DNA of 64,000 nucleotides, taken from assembly GCA_015067795.1 (NCBI GenBank), contig SVLU01000008.1, forward strand, positions 1-64,000, in the 5' to 3' direction. The stretch comes from Oscillospiraceae bacterium (GTDB taxonomy: Bacteria > Bacillota > Clostridia > Oscillospirales > Oscillospiraceae). Positions 35,645-45,800 of this stretch are shown here, in pieces (position 1 is the first letter of the stretch; each line of letters opens with the position of its first letter). Both the position numbers and the translations under genes were made by a program. Below the pieces are notes generated by a model. The model made no database searches. It saw nothing but the letters and a program-made list of their open reading frames with translations, and was not told the DNA's origin.

Positions 35645-36385
35645 ATGAATATTTTAATTGATGTATTGCTTGTTGCTATCGTGGTATACTGTGCATGGCT
35701 TGGTCTTAAGAGAGGTCTTGTCAACAGTGCATTCGGCATTTTCTCTTTGATCGTGGCAATTTTCTTCGGACATCTGGTGGGTGTCGTATACGGCAGCGAG
35801 TTCAGCAGTATGCTGAAGCCTTTTGCAACAGGTCTCGTTGACAACGCGGTTGCCACCGTTACCTCCGACTACGACAATGTGGAATCCATCTCACTTATGG
35901 AAGATGAAGAAGAAACTCCACCTGTCGTTATCCTCACCGAAAGCGAAAAGTCTGACGTTTATTCCGTAAGCTTTGCGGCACTTCGTCAGCTTGGTATCTG
36001 TGCTGAATCTGCTGAGGTTATGGCAACAGAGGTGGCAGAGGAGCACACAACGGTTAACCAGGATATGGCGATCGAGCTGACAAATCAGATCAGCAATCGT
36101 GTATCCTATGTTCTGGTTGTGGGTGTAGTTTTTGCCATCGTAGCCATCATTGCGGCTATTATCGGCAATGTTCTGAACCTTTACTTCAGAATGCCTAAGC
36201 TTGAGATGGTGAATAAGATCGCCGGCTGTGGTTTGGGTGCTGTAAAGGGTATAATTATTATTATGTTCATCGCGTGCTTCTGCCGTTATTTCGGTATCAT
36301 TATCGGTCAGCAGACTATCACCGACACATGGTTACTTGAAAAGCTTATTGATTCAAACAAACTGGCAGCGGTACTGGGAATTTAA
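35645..36385 (+). CDS. CvpA-family membrane protein
   Basis: 246-residue membrane protein with four hydrophobic segments: two at the N terminus (about 1-50) and two at about 155-180 and 200-222, separated by an acidic extracytoplasmic region. The N terminus with WLGLKRGLVNSAFGIFSLIVA is typical of CvpA proteins. Between the DUF5711 gene and clpE. Confidence 0.8.
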   Translation: MNILIDVLLVAIVVYCAWLGLKRGLVNSAFGIFSLIVAIFFGHLVGVVYGSEFSSMLKPFATGLVDNAVATVTSDYDNVESISLMEDEEETPPVVILTESEKSDVYSVSFAALRQLGICAESAEVMATEVAEEHTTVNQDMAIELTNQISNRVSYVLVVGVVFAIVAIIAAIIGNVLNLYFRMPKLEMVNKIAGCGLGAVKGIIIIMFIACFCRYFGIIIGQQTITDTWLLEKLIDSNKLAAVLGI

Positions 36386-36405
36386 CTTGATCTAAGGAGC
36401 AAAAA

Positions 36406-38700
36406 ATGCAGCCAACTCTCTGTGCAAGATGCAAGAAAAATGTAGCCGTTATATTTATTACTAAAATCGAGAACGGCCAGTCAACAAACGAAGGGCTTTG
36501 TCTTAAGTGTGCTAAGGAGCTTAATATCAAGCCTGTTGATGATATGATAAAGAAAATGGGAATTTCCGACGAGGATCTGGACGGTCTTTCCACAGAAATG
36601 ATGGAAGCCTTCAGCGGTGTGGAAAGCCTTGCGGAAATTTCCGAGGGTGATGACGATGAGGACGGCAAGACTGCCACATTCCCATTCCTGAGCAAGCTTT
36701 TCGGCGGTCAGACCCCTATGGGCGGTGAAGGTGCACCTTCTTCCGATAAGCCTCCGAGAGGGAATAAGGAAGCCAAGGGCGAGAAGAAACGCAAGTTTTT
36801 GGACAGCTACTGTATCTGCCTTACAGCAAAGGCAAGAAATGGCGGTCTTGACAATATGATCGGTCGTGAGACCGAAACTGAGCGAGTTATCCAGATTTTG
36901 AACCGCCGTCAGAAGAATAATCCGTGTCTTATTGGTGAACCCGGTGTCGGTAAAACAGCCATTGCGGAAGGTCTTGCTCAACGTATTGCAGCGGGCGATG
37001 TGCCGTATAAGCTGAGAGAAAAGGAAGTTTACCTCCTTGACCTCACCGCACTTGTGGCAGGAACTCAGTTCCGCGGTCAGTTTGAGAGCAGAATGAAGGG
37101 GCTCATCGAGGATATCAAAAAGCAGGGTAATGTTATCCTGGTGATTGATGAGGTTCATACCATTGTGGGTGCCGGTGATGCCGAGGGTTCCATGAACGCG
37201 GCGAATATTCTGAAGCCGGCTCTTTCCCGTGGTGAAATTCAGGTTATCGGTGCAACAACCTTTGCGGAATACCGCAAGCATATTGAAAAGGATTCCGCTC
37301 TTGAAAGACGTTTCCAGCCTGTAACAGTCAACGAACCAAGCATTGAGGACACTGTTGCGATTATCAAGGGCATTGCGGGCTACTATGAGAGCTACCACGG
37401 TGTGCGGATTACCGATGAAATGGCACGACAGGCTGTAATCCTCAGTGAGCGTTACATCACAGATCGCTTCCTGCCTGATAAGGCAATCGACCTTATTGAC
37501 GAGGCCTGCTCTGATGTAAATCTGAAAAGCGAGCTCATCACAAACAGAATGGAGCTTGAAAAGGAACGCAGCGACATCCAGAAGGAGCGTGAAATGCTCC
37601 TGTCCGGCAATGAGAGCGAAGGCGATTATCAGCGTCTTGCCCAGCTTCGCAGTCGTGAAATTCAGGTGACTACTGAGCTTGATAAGCTTAACGCAATGGG
37701 TATGCCTGAGCTGAGCATGGATAACCTTGCAAGGGTCATCGAGCTTTGGACACATATTCCTGCAAGCAGTATCTGCGAGGATGAATACAAGCGTTTAAGA
37801 GAGCTTGACCTGAGGCTTAAGAAGCATATAATCGGTCAGGATGATGCGGTTACGGTTATCTGTGCCGCGATCAGACGTAACCGTGTTGGTATCTCTCCAA
37901 AGCATAAGCCTGTTTCGTTTATTTTCGTAGGCTCAACAGGTGTCGGTAAGACAGAGCTTGTAAAGCGACTTAGCGAGGATATGTTCAACACACCTGAGTC
38001 ACTTATCAGACTTGATATGTCCGAATTTATGGAAAAACATTCCGTTTCCAGAATTATCGGCTCTCCTCCGGGATATGTGGGTTATGACGAGGCAGGTCAG
38101 CTTACCGAGAAGATCCGCAGAAAGCCTTACAGCGTAGTTCTCTTTGATGAGATTGAAAAGGCACATCCGGATGTTCTCAATGTCCTTCTCCAAATTCTCG
38201 ATGACGGCAGAATTACCGATGCTCAGGGCAGGACGGTAAACTTCGAGAACACCGTTATCATCATGACCACAAATGCAGGCAGCGATAAGAAGGACGGTGC
38301 TGTGGGCTTCAACCGTTCTGTAAATGAACAGAGCAAGGAAAAGGCACTTAAGGCTCTTAACGATTTCCTCCGTCCTGAGTTCATCAACCGTGTGGATGAG
38401 ATCGTGTGCTTCAATAAGCTCAGTGAAGAGAACTTTGCGGGTATCGCAAAGCTCATGATGAACGAGCTGAAGGACAATATGGCTGAAAAGGGTATTGAAC
38501 TGACCTACGATGACAGCCTTGTTGAGTATCTCGTGAAGACTTCCTATTCCATCACCTACGGTGCGAGAAATCTCCGACGTGAAATTCAGAAGCAGGTTGA
38601 GGATAAGATCGCAAATGAGATCATTGACAACTATGCCCATCCGCTTAAAAAGATAGCTGTTACAGCGGTGGAGGGCAAAGTTCAGGTTTTGGGTTTATAA
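36406..38700 (+). CDS. clpE: ClpE-like AAA+ unfoldase with N-terminal zinc finger
   Basis: 764-residue two-ring unfoldase that would feed proteins to ClpP. The N terminus has a four-Cys zinc site (C6, C9, C32, C35), the mark of ClpE, rather than a Clp N-domain. AAA1: Walker A GEPGVGKT, Walker B VILVIDEVHT. A short coiled middle domain follows (about 380-420). AAA2: Walker A GSTGVGKT, Walker B VLFDEIEKAH. C-terminal D2-small domain from about 670. No CtsR box was looked for with certainty. It begins 20 bases after cvpA; a terminator follows. Confidence 0.88.
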   Translation: MQPTLCARCKKNVAVIFITKIENGQSTNEGLCLKCAKELNIKPVDDMIKKMGISDEDLDGLSTEMMEAFSGVESLAEISEGDDDEDGKTATFPFLSKLFGGQTPMGGEGAPSSDKPPRGNKEAKGEKKRKFLDSYCICLTAKARNGGLDNMIGRETETERVIQILNRRQKNNPCLIGEPGVGKTAIAEGLAQRIAAGDVPYKLREKEVYLLDLTALVAGTQFRGQFESRMKGLIEDIKKQGNVILVIDEVHTIVGAGDAEGSMNAANILKPALSRGEIQVIGATTFAEYRKHIEKDSALERRFQPVTVNEPSIEDTVAIIKGIAGYYESYHGVRITDEMARQAVILSERYITDRFLPDKAIDLIDEACSDVNLKSELITNRMELEKERSDIQKEREMLLSGNESEGDYQRLAQLRSREIQVTTELDKLNAMGMPELSMDNLARVIELWTHIPASSICEDEYKRLRELDLRLKKHIIGQDDAVTVICAAIRRNRVGISPKHKPVSFIFVGSTGVGKTELVKRLSEDMFNTPESLIRLDMSEFMEKHSVSRIIGSPPGYVGYDEAGQLTEKIRRKPYSVVLFDEIEKAHPDVLNVLLQILDDGRITDAQGRTVNFENTVIIMTTNAGSDKKDGAVGFNRSVNEQSKEKALKALNDFLRPEFINRVDEIVCFNKLSEENFAGIAKLMMNELKDNMAEKGIELTYDDSLVEYLVKTSYSITYGARNLRREIQKQVEDKIANEIIDNYAHPLKKIAVTAVEGKVQVLGL

Positions 38701-38714
38701 TCGGATAATATTTA

Positions 38715-38748
38715 ACGGAGAGTATCGTGAAAGGTACTCTCCGTTTTG
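38715..38748 (+). terminator. Terminator of clpE
   Basis: Stem ACGGAGAGTA / TACTCTCCGT (38715-38724 with 38735-38744) followed by TTTTG, 15 bases after the stop. Confidence 0.82.
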
Positions 38749-38883
38749 CGGTATCTGGGGGTGGAATACATTCAAACCTTCTGAATTTTTTCTGATTTTC
38801 CTGTTTAAAAATAATTAAAACTGTGTACTTTTTTGTCGGAAAGTGTTATTATTTAAATGGACAAAAACACACGGAGGTGCACC

Positions 38884-40728
38884 ATGAAGTTTTTGCTTAT
38901 ATTAGCTATGATAATATTGTCATTCCTTTTGCTTTGCTCCGCAGGGCTTGCGGCAATAAGAGTGATAAATATGGTCAGATACATCAGGAAAAAGCGTAAA
39001 GCGGGAAAAAGAGCAAGGATGAAAGTGGATATTCTGACTGTTATTCTCCTTGTTATCAGCATTGTTCTCATAGTGCTTCTCACGCTCTGCAGTTCAGGCA
39101 TTAAGGGCATTAACGCTCGGGATGTAGAACAGAATGTCTTTGTAGGCCCTGTCTACGATGCAGAGGCGGCTGCTTTGGAGAGAAAGGTCATTCTTCCAAA
39201 GCATACTGAGGGTACTGACCCATATAACTGGGGTATCAAGTGGGATATCATTGCAGGCGGCAGCATTGTTGACAGCTATAAGCGTGAGGAGAAGATCAGC
39301 TTCGGTACTGCAGATGAGTACTTCCCATTTGTAGGTATCTCCGCATTCCGTGGTGACAACTACCGCTCAGGAGCAACCTACGGCACAGCCGATGTTGCTG
39401 AAAAAGCTATTTCCGATATATGGAGCATTGAAACCGGTTCTCTTACCACCGGCTCAGGCACAAGCAGCTGGACTGGCAGTGGCTGGACAGGTCAGCCGCT
39501 TGTGGTTAAGTGGGATTCCGAAACAAAGGCTATCATGAATATGTACGGTGACGTTTCCGATGACGTTGTTGAGGTCATTTATGCAACCTTAGACGGTCAT
39601 ATATATTTCCTCGACCTTGAGACAGGCAACTACACCCGTGATCCCATTGATGTGGGTATGGCTTTCAAGGGTTCAGGCTCCCTTGACCCTCGTGGCTATC
39701 CTCTTCTCTATGTTGGTTCAGGCGATGAAACAGTTGACGGCAAACGTCCGAGAATGTTCGTTATCAGCCTTATTGACGGTTCTATCCTCTATGAATACGG
39801 CAGTGAGGATGAATATGCACTCCGCAAGGACAATGACGTATGGTGTGCTTTTGACTCCTCGCCTCTGGTGGATGCCGAAACAGACACCCTTATCTGGCCC
39901 GGAGAAAACGGTATTCTTTACACCATGAAGCTGAATACCAATTACGACAAGGAGGCAGGTACAATATCCGTATCTCCGGAGGAAGCAGCAAAGGTACGCT
40001 ACACCACAGCACGAACCACCGATGATGAATATTGGCTTGGCTTTGAGTGCAGTGTTGTGGTTATTGACCATTACGCATATCTCTCCGAAAACGGCGGTAT
40101 GTTCTACTGTGTAGACCTTAACACAATGGAGCTTATCTGGGCTCAGGACACAAAGGATGACTCCAATTCCACTCCTGTTGCTGAGGTAACCTCAACAGGT
40201 GCAGCTTATATTTACACAGCTCCATCCCTCCATTGGACTGCTGACGAGAATAATCACGGCACAATTTCAATTTACAAGCTTAATGCCGAGGATGGCAGGA
40301 TCATTTGGGAGACCTCCTACGAGTGCAACACCGTTTCAGGTGTCAGCGGCGGTGTTCAGGCAAGTCCGCTGCTGGGTAAGGAAGGCACAAGCCTTGAAGG
40401 TCTCATCGTATATCCAATCGCACGTACACCAAATGCCGACGGCGGTATCCTTGTGGCTCTGGACACCTCAACAGGTGAGGAGGTCTGGAGAATGGAAATG
40501 AGCAATTACGCATGGAGCTCTCCTGTGGCTGTGTATGAAGAGAACGGCACAGGCTATATTGTTCAGTGCGACAGCAAGGGAAATGTATTCTTTGTTAACG
40601 GTGCTGACGGCGAGGTGTTTGATACCGAGAGCGTGGGCTCTCTTGTTGAGGCTTCTCCTGTTGTTTACAATGACACCTTAGTGGTTGGTACAAAGGGTCA
40701 GAGGATTTACGGACTCAGAGTCAGATAA
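38884..40728 (+). CDS. Membrane-anchored PQQ/BamB-like beta-propeller protein
   Basis: 614-residue protein with two N-terminal membrane helices (about 3-25 and 48-70) joined by a very basic loop, then a large domain of PQQ-like propeller blades, for example YFLDLETG, YCVDLNTMELIW, VALDTSTGEEVW and NGADGEVF. Such propellers act as binding scaffolds; no enzyme site was seen. ATG 38884 has CGGAGGTG upstream. It precedes the DUF11 gene by 71 bases. Confidence 0.8.
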   Translation: MKFLLILAMIILSFLLLCSAGLAAIRVINMVRYIRKKRKAGKRARMKVDILTVILLVISIVLIVLLTLCSSGIKGINARDVEQNVFVGPVYDAEAAALERKVILPKHTEGTDPYNWGIKWDIIAGGSIVDSYKREEKISFGTADEYFPFVGISAFRGDNYRSGATYGTADVAEKAISDIWSIETGSLTTGSGTSSWTGSGWTGQPLVVKWDSETKAIMNMYGDVSDDVVEVIYATLDGHIYFLDLETGNYTRDPIDVGMAFKGSGSLDPRGYPLLYVGSGDETVDGKRPRMFVISLIDGSILYEYGSEDEYALRKDNDVWCAFDSSPLVDAETDTLIWPGENGILYTMKLNTNYDKEAGTISVSPEEAAKVRYTTARTTDDEYWLGFECSVVVIDHYAYLSENGGMFYCVDLNTMELIWAQDTKDDSNSTPVAEVTSTGAAYIYTAPSLHWTADENNHGTISIYKLNAEDGRIIWETSYECNTVSGVSGGVQASPLLGKEGTSLEGLIVYPIARTPNADGGILVALDTSTGEEVWRMEMSNYAWSSPVAVYEENGTGYIVQCDSKGNVFFVNGADGEVFDTESVGSLVEASPVVYNDTLVVGTKGQRIYGLRVR

Positions 40729-40799
40729 CAAAATATTCAGCCTTCGCATAAAATGTGATACAGGGACTCTGTTCCCTGATATTGCAAGGAGGTATGTGA

Positions 40800-41654
40800 A
40801 TGGCTACCTTTACCAATCAGGCCACTCTTTCTTATAACGGAAACGTGACAAACTCCAATGTTGTTACAGGCAAGTTCCTGGAGGTCCTTTCCGCAACAAA
40901 AACTGCTGTTCTTGATGATTACGTGGCAAACGACGATATAACCTACGTTGTTAGCATCGTAAACTCAGGCACAACAGCTTTCACAGGTCTTACACTTACA
41001 GACGATCTGGGTGCATATCCATTTGATAATGGGGAGCTTGTTCCGCTAAATTATGTGGAAGGCTCCGTGAGATATTATGTAAACGGCGTTTTACAGGCAG
41101 CTCCATCTGTTACGACTGATGAAAGACTTATCATCAGCGGCATAAATGTTCCTGCCGGCGGTAATGCAATGATCATATACGAGGTGGAGGCAAATCAGTA
41201 TGCCCCTCTGGGAGTTGATGACAGTATTACCAATACAGTCACCATCACAGGCGGCGGCATCTCCACCGAGATCACAGCCCAGGAGACAATCAATACTGAG
41301 GACAGGGCAGTGCTTACCATCAGCAAGAGCCTGTCTCCCACAACAGTTGCCGAAAACGGTCAGTTGACTTACACCTTTGTTATCCAGAACTCCGGCAATA
41401 CAGCCGCAACAGCTGAGGATAACGTGGTGGTAACAGATACCTTTGACCCCATTCTGAACCCAATCACCGTGACCTTTAACGGCGAGGTCTGGACAGAGGG
41501 CGTTGAGTACACCTATGACGAAACCACCGGTGAATTTGCAACAATTCCGGGACAGATTACAGTTCCTGCCGCAACCTATACTCAGGACGAGGAAACAGGT
41601 GTTTGGATAACAAACCCAGGCGTAGCTGTTCTTACTGTTACAGGCACTGTATAA
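40800..41654 (+). CDS. DUF11 repeat protein without a signal peptide
   Basis: 284-residue beta-rich protein with two DUF11 (conserved repeat) domains, at about 28-155 and 165-283, each starting near the pattern (TKTAVLDDYVANDDITYVV; SKSLSPTTVAENGQLTYTF). The start MATFTNQATLSYNG is hydrophilic, with no signal peptide, sortase motif or membrane helix, which is odd for a domain usually outside the cell. AAGGAGGT precedes the ATG. Proteins of this form occur in Clostridia; a spore- or cell-surface structural role is possible but inferred. Confidence 0.75.
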   Translation: MATFTNQATLSYNGNVTNSNVVTGKFLEVLSATKTAVLDDYVANDDITYVVSIVNSGTTAFTGLTLTDDLGAYPFDNGELVPLNYVEGSVRYYVNGVLQAAPSVTTDERLIISGINVPAGGNAMIIYEVEANQYAPLGVDDSITNTVTITGGGISTEITAQETINTEDRAVLTISKSLSPTTVAENGQLTYTFVIQNSGNTAATAEDNVVVTDTFDPILNPITVTFNGEVWTEGVEYTYDETTGEFATIPGQITVPAATYTQDEETGVWITNPGVAVLTVTGTV

Positions 41655-41660
41655 AATGAA

Positions 41661-41689
41661 ATAAAAAAAGACCGCCGAAAGGCGGTCTT
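41661..41689 (-). terminator. Terminator facing the minus strand (spoIIID side)
   Basis: Stem AAGACCGCC / GGCGGTCTT, loop GAAA (41668-41676 with 41681-41689). On the minus strand it is followed by seven T, so it best ends spoIIID transcripts; the hairpin also follows the DUF11 stop on the plus strand. Confidence 0.8.
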
Positions 41690-41695
41690 GATAGA

Positions 41696-41859
41696 CTGTC
41701 AAAGAACCTCCCTCTGATGAGGGAGGTGGCACGGCGTAAGCCGAGACGGAGGGAGAGAACTTTGAAAAGTTCAGCTTTTGTATGAAAATAGCGGTAATTC
41801 ATAGGTTTTCTCTCCCTCAGTCGCCTTTCGGCGAAAGCTCCCTCGCGTGAAGGGAGCTT
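41696..41859. repeat. Dispersed palindromic element B, copy 2
   Basis: 164-bp copy matching 22178-22341 at both ends (CTGTCAAAGAACCTCCCTCT, GGAGGGAGAGAA, TTCTCTCCCTCAGTCGCC, AGCTCCCTCG). The right-end hairpin is altered (CTCGCGTGAAGGGAG). Confidence 0.85.
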
Positions 41860-41880
41860 TGATTTATTGCAAATCATTAT

Positions 41881-42156
41881 TTAATATCCTTTATACTTTT
41901 TCCGTGTAGCCATGCCGCCTCGAATGTGTCTTTCCGCCTTGTTAAAGTCCAGAACCTCCTTTACCTGATTATACAGAGCTTTATTGATATACTTTAAACG
42001 AGAGCTTATATCCTTATGAACGGTGGATTTGGAGATCGAAAAGTGCTGGGCGGCGCTTCGGACTGTTGCTTTGTTTTCGATTATGTATAACGCAAGCTCG
42101 CAGGCCCGCTCTTCTATGCTGTTGTTCGTATCACACCACTCCCCATACTTATACAT
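41881..42156 (-). CDS. spoIIID: Sporulation transcriptional regulator SpoIIID
   Basis: 91-residue mother-cell transcription factor acting in the sigma-E regulon. Helix-turn-helix RSAAQHFSISKSTVHKDIS is followed by the family C terminus LDFNKAERHIRGGMATRKKYK that adds DNA contacts. Length and motifs match the B. subtilis protein. It indicates that this lineage keeps the sporulation programme. No partner gene is near. Confidence 0.95.
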   Translation of the reverse strand: MYKYGEWCDTNNSIEERACELALYIIENKATVRSAAQHFSISKSTVHKDISSRLKYINKALYNQVKEVLDFNKAERHIRGGMATRKKYKGY

Positions 42157-42190
42157 GATTAATAGTATGAGCAGGGGAGAGGGAAAATGC

Positions 42191-42535
42191 TTAATAACTA
42201 AGGCTGTTCATGATGTGGACTATTACCTTTTTGTTTTTCTTTTTACAGTTTTCTATAACAAACTTTGTGCCACGAGATTTTCCGTCCCAAAAAGCAATAA
42301 CACAATCCGCGTAGTCTATAATTTGCAAATTTCTTATTAGCGGTGCGTTTTTGCCGTATTTATCATACTCGGGAAGAAATTCAACAAATTTAATTCCGGA
42401 AACTGATGCGTATTTCTTGGCACAAGCATCAATACCTCTTGCACCACCTGATATGATTTCCGTTACTTCAACCGGCAAATAGCTGCTCAGATCATCAATG
42501 ATTAAGTTTCTTGAACCAATAATTGCGGCTTTCAT
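42191..42535 (-). CDS. SLOG-domain (DUF2493/YspA-like) protein
   Basis: 114-residue single-domain protein with the SLOG nucleotide-binding fold: IIGSRN at the N terminus, EIISGGARGID as the Gly-rich loop, and the acidic DCVIAFWDGKSRGT. Such domains bind nucleotide-derived ligands and are common in mobile and defence-related genes. GAGGG lies before the ATG at 42535. It is divergent from an RHH regulator across a 120-bp region with repeated motifs. Confidence 0.82.
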   Translation of the reverse strand: MKAAIIGSRNLIIDDLSSYLPVEVTEIISGGARGIDACAKKYASVSGIKFVEFLPEYDKYGKNAPLIRNLQIIDYADCVIAFWDGKSRGTKFVIENCKKKNKKVIVHIMNSLSY

Positions 42536-42551
42536 GATATCCCTCAAAATT

Positions 42552-42634
42552 AATGCGTCACTTTTACACCATAATACCACCATTTTGGTTATGACGCAAT
42601 AATTACACTATAATAACATCATAATAATGTTATT
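42552..42634. promoter_or_regulatory. Divergent promoters with direct and inverted repeats
   Basis: Minus: TTGCGT (42599-42594), 17 bases, TATTAT (42576-42571). Plus: TTGGTT (42585-42590), 18 bases, TATAAT (42609-42614). A 20-base motif starting TTACAC occurs twice (near 42564 and 42603) with four differences, and an inverted repeat AATAACAT / ATGTTATT lies at 42612-42619 and 42627-42634. The arrangement suggests joint control of both genes by the small RHH protein. Confidence 0.6.
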
Positions 42635-42655
42635 CTGATGTTTATGAGGTGTGCT

Positions 42656-42835
42656 ATGGATGATAAGCTTTTGCGTTATACCTTGAGAGTCGACAGATTG
42701 CTTTTCCAAAAGTTTCGATATGTTGCGGAAGCTGACGGACGTTCGGCTAATAAAGAGATCGAGCAGTTTATAAAAAAGCACGTTGCTGAATATGAAAGCC
42801 GGAATGGTGAAATTAAGCTCAGCAGCAAAGAATGA
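42656..42835 (+). CDS. Arc-type ribbon-helix-helix DNA-binding protein
   Basis: 59-residue protein: LRYTLRVDRLLFQKFRYVAEADGRSANKEIEQFIKKHV fits an Arc/MetJ RHH (beta-strand, two helices). ATG 42656 follows GAGGTG; the ATG at 42638 is closer to the promoter and has no such site. No toxin gene follows, so it is more likely a stand-alone repressor, probably of itself and the SLOG gene. Confidence 0.75.
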   Translation: MDDKLLRYTLRVDRLLFQKFRYVAEADGRSANKEIEQFIKKHVAEYESRNGEIKLSSKE

Positions 42836-42851
42836 TATACAATTATTTACG

Positions 42852-42885
42852 AAAAAGGAGCTGTTGCTTTTTGCAGCAGCTCCTT
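42852..42885 (-). terminator. Terminator of dnaE
   Basis: Stem AAGGAGCTG-TTGC / GCAGCAGCTCCTT (42855-42867 with 42873-42885) followed on the minus strand by TTTTTC, seven bases past the dnaE stop. Confidence 0.88.
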
Positions 42886-42891
42886 AAACTA

Positions 42892-45800
42892 TCATCTTAT
42901 AACAACGTTTTCATCACCAAGCATCTCTTTCAGCTCTTTTACAAGGGCTCTGTGGATAACGCACTTTGTTCCCACTCTTTTTTTCGTATCTTCAAAATAT
43001 ACCACCATCTGCTCAGTTCCCGGGAACATAATGAGAATGAGCTTCAGTCTTTCATAAGCCGGATGACTTTCCGACGGAATTCGTACATAAAGCTTGCGGA
43101 TTTCCGGTATCGGTTCTTCAGTAAGGGGCTTCAGATCAGAAATCGGTCTAACTGATTCTACCAGAATCTGAGGGTCTTTGTCATCCCTTATTGATAACTT
43201 TCCTGATAAAATTACAGTGCTGTCCTCCTTAAGGTAACCGCCGCCTGTGTCCAGAACACGCTGGAAGGCAATAAGCTCCATACTGCCTGTACCGTCCTCA
43301 AGAGTTATATATGCCATGAGGGAGTTGTTTCTGGTTGGCTTGGTCTTAACATTCGTTATAATACCGGCGATTTTTATCTCCTGATTGTCCTGATATCTGG
43401 AGTTCTCGCCGTTTTCATTCACATCGGAAATGATACTGCCCAAAGGTACAGCACCGGCGTGCTTAACCGTAAGTCGGTGCTCATCCATTGGATGGCCGGA
43501 GAGATACAGACCGGTTACCTCATGCTCCATTCGCATAAGATCTCCGGGTGAGAATTCGGGAATATCGGGGAGGTGCAGGGGTGGTCTTGACATTGCCGGT
43601 TCATCGGAGGACATACCGAAAAGATCAAGCTGACCTGCCAGATTTTTGCGTCTCATATCACCGATATTATCAATGACCATTCCGCAGACCTGAATAAGCT
43701 GACTGCGTTTATATCCCATGCTGTCGAAAGCACCGCATCGGATGAGGTTTTCCACAGCACGTTTGTTGAGGTCAACACTGAACATACGGTCACAGAACTC
43801 GTCAAAAGAGGTGAATTTACCGCCTCTTTCGCGTTCTCCCATAAGGGAACGGATAAAGCCGCGACCGATGTTTTTGACCGCAACAAGGCCGTATCTGATA
43901 TTGCTTCCCGAAACGGTGAAGCCGTCCTCGGATTCGTTGATATCAGGAGGGAGAATTTGAATACCCATCTCCTTACAGACGGCGGTGTATTCAGCAACCT
44001 TTTCAGGCAGGTCGAGAACACTGCTCATAAGAGCCGCCATGTATTCCCGTGGGTAATGGCATTTGAGATATGCCGTCTGATACGCAATGATGGCATAGGA
44101 AACGGCGTGAGCCTTGTTGAAGGCATAGTTTGCGAAATCGAGGATCTCATCGTAAATACTGCCTGCAACGGCTTCGGGAATACCGTTTGCGATTGCACCC
44201 GGGATGTTTCGGTCAGGATCACCGAAGATGAAGGCTTTACGCTCCTTTGTGATCTCGGCGTGCTTTTTCTTACTCATAGCACGGCGGATCATGTCCGCCT
44301 GACCCAGGGAGAAGCCGCCCAGCTTGCGGAAGATGTCAATTACCTGCTCCTGATAAACGATACAGCCATAGGTGACCTTAAGTATCGGTTCAAGAGTTGG
44401 ATGTTTGTAGCTGATCTCTTTTGGATTGTGCTTAGATTTAATAAACTTCGGTATGGAGTCCATTGGACCGGGACGGTACAGAGCGATAATAGCCGTGATA
44501 TCTTCGATGCTGTGAGGCTGCATACCGGTACATACCGATGTAATGCCGGAGGATTCCATCTGAAATACGCCTGCGGTATTGCCTTCGGCAAGCATTTTGT
44601 AGGTTGCCGCGTCATCGTCGGGGATTTTGCTGATGTCAAAGGCAGGATTGGTTTTATGAATAGTCTTAATGGCATCGTCGATGACCGTAAGGTTGCGAAG
44701 TCCCAAAAAGTCCATTTTCAGAAGTCCCAGCTCCTCCAGCGTTGTCATAACATACTGGGTTGCAATGGAGTTGTCTTTCTTGGACAGGGTAAGAGGGACG
44801 TAGTTGAAAACCGGGTCCTTGGTGATAACAACACCTGCAGCGTGAGTGCCGGAGTCCTTGGGCATATTCTCAAGAGCCATTGCGGTGTCGATAACACGGC
44901 GGATGCGTGGGTCACCGTGGTACATCTCTTTAAGCTGTTTTGAGGTATCAAGAGCCTGACTTATGGTGATATTCAGTACGTTGGGAATGGCTTTTGCCAG
45001 CTCGTTTTCCTCGCTGAAGCTGAGATTCATAGCCTTGGAAACGCTTCGTACAGCGTTTTTTGCCTTGAGAGTGTTAAATGTGACTATCTGTGCCACATGG
45101 TCTGCACCGTACTTGCGTTTAACGTAATCGATAACTTCGCCGCGTCTGCGTTCACAGAAGTCCATGTCGATATCAGGCATACTGACTCGTTCAGGATTGA
45201 GGAAGCGTTCAAAATACAAACCGTATTTGATGGGGTCAACGTCTGTGATGCCCAGACAGTAAGAGACTACACTGCCGGCGGCAGAGCCTCTGCCGGGACC
45301 TACGGGAATACCGCTGTTTTTTGCAAAGCCCACAAAGTCGGAGACGATGAGGAAGTAGTCCACAAAGCCCATCTTTTCAATCATATTCATTTCGTAATGA
45401 AGCTGTTTTAGTGCCTCTTCATTATCACCGTATTTCTTTTTGAAGCCTTTGAGACATAGCTCAACAAGATATTCCCTGGCCGTCTTTCCGTCAGGAACAT
45501 CAAACTGAGGGAGATGGTAATGACCAAAGCGGAAATCAAGATTACACATTTCCGCGATTTTATTGGTATTTTCAATGGCCTCCGGGCAGTTGGGGAACAG
45601 GGCACGCATTTCTTCCTCGGATTTAATGTAGTAATCGTCGGAATTGAAACGCATTCTGTTCTCATCGTCAACGGTTTTGCCGGTCTGGATGCACATAAGC
45701 ACGTCCTGTGCCCTTGAATCCTCTCTTGTGAGATAATGGGCATCATTGGTGGCAACAAGGGGAATACCTGTTTCCTGGTGAATACGCATGAGAGCGGCGT

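Noticed and set aside
36481..37755. 424-codon minus-strand frame inside clpE
   Set aside because: Complete AAA+ motifs lie on the plus strand; the antisense product is featureless.
42638..42835. Toxin-antitoxin pair with the RHH gene as antitoxin
   Set aside because: No toxin-like frame follows; the only partner is the divergent SLOG gene.
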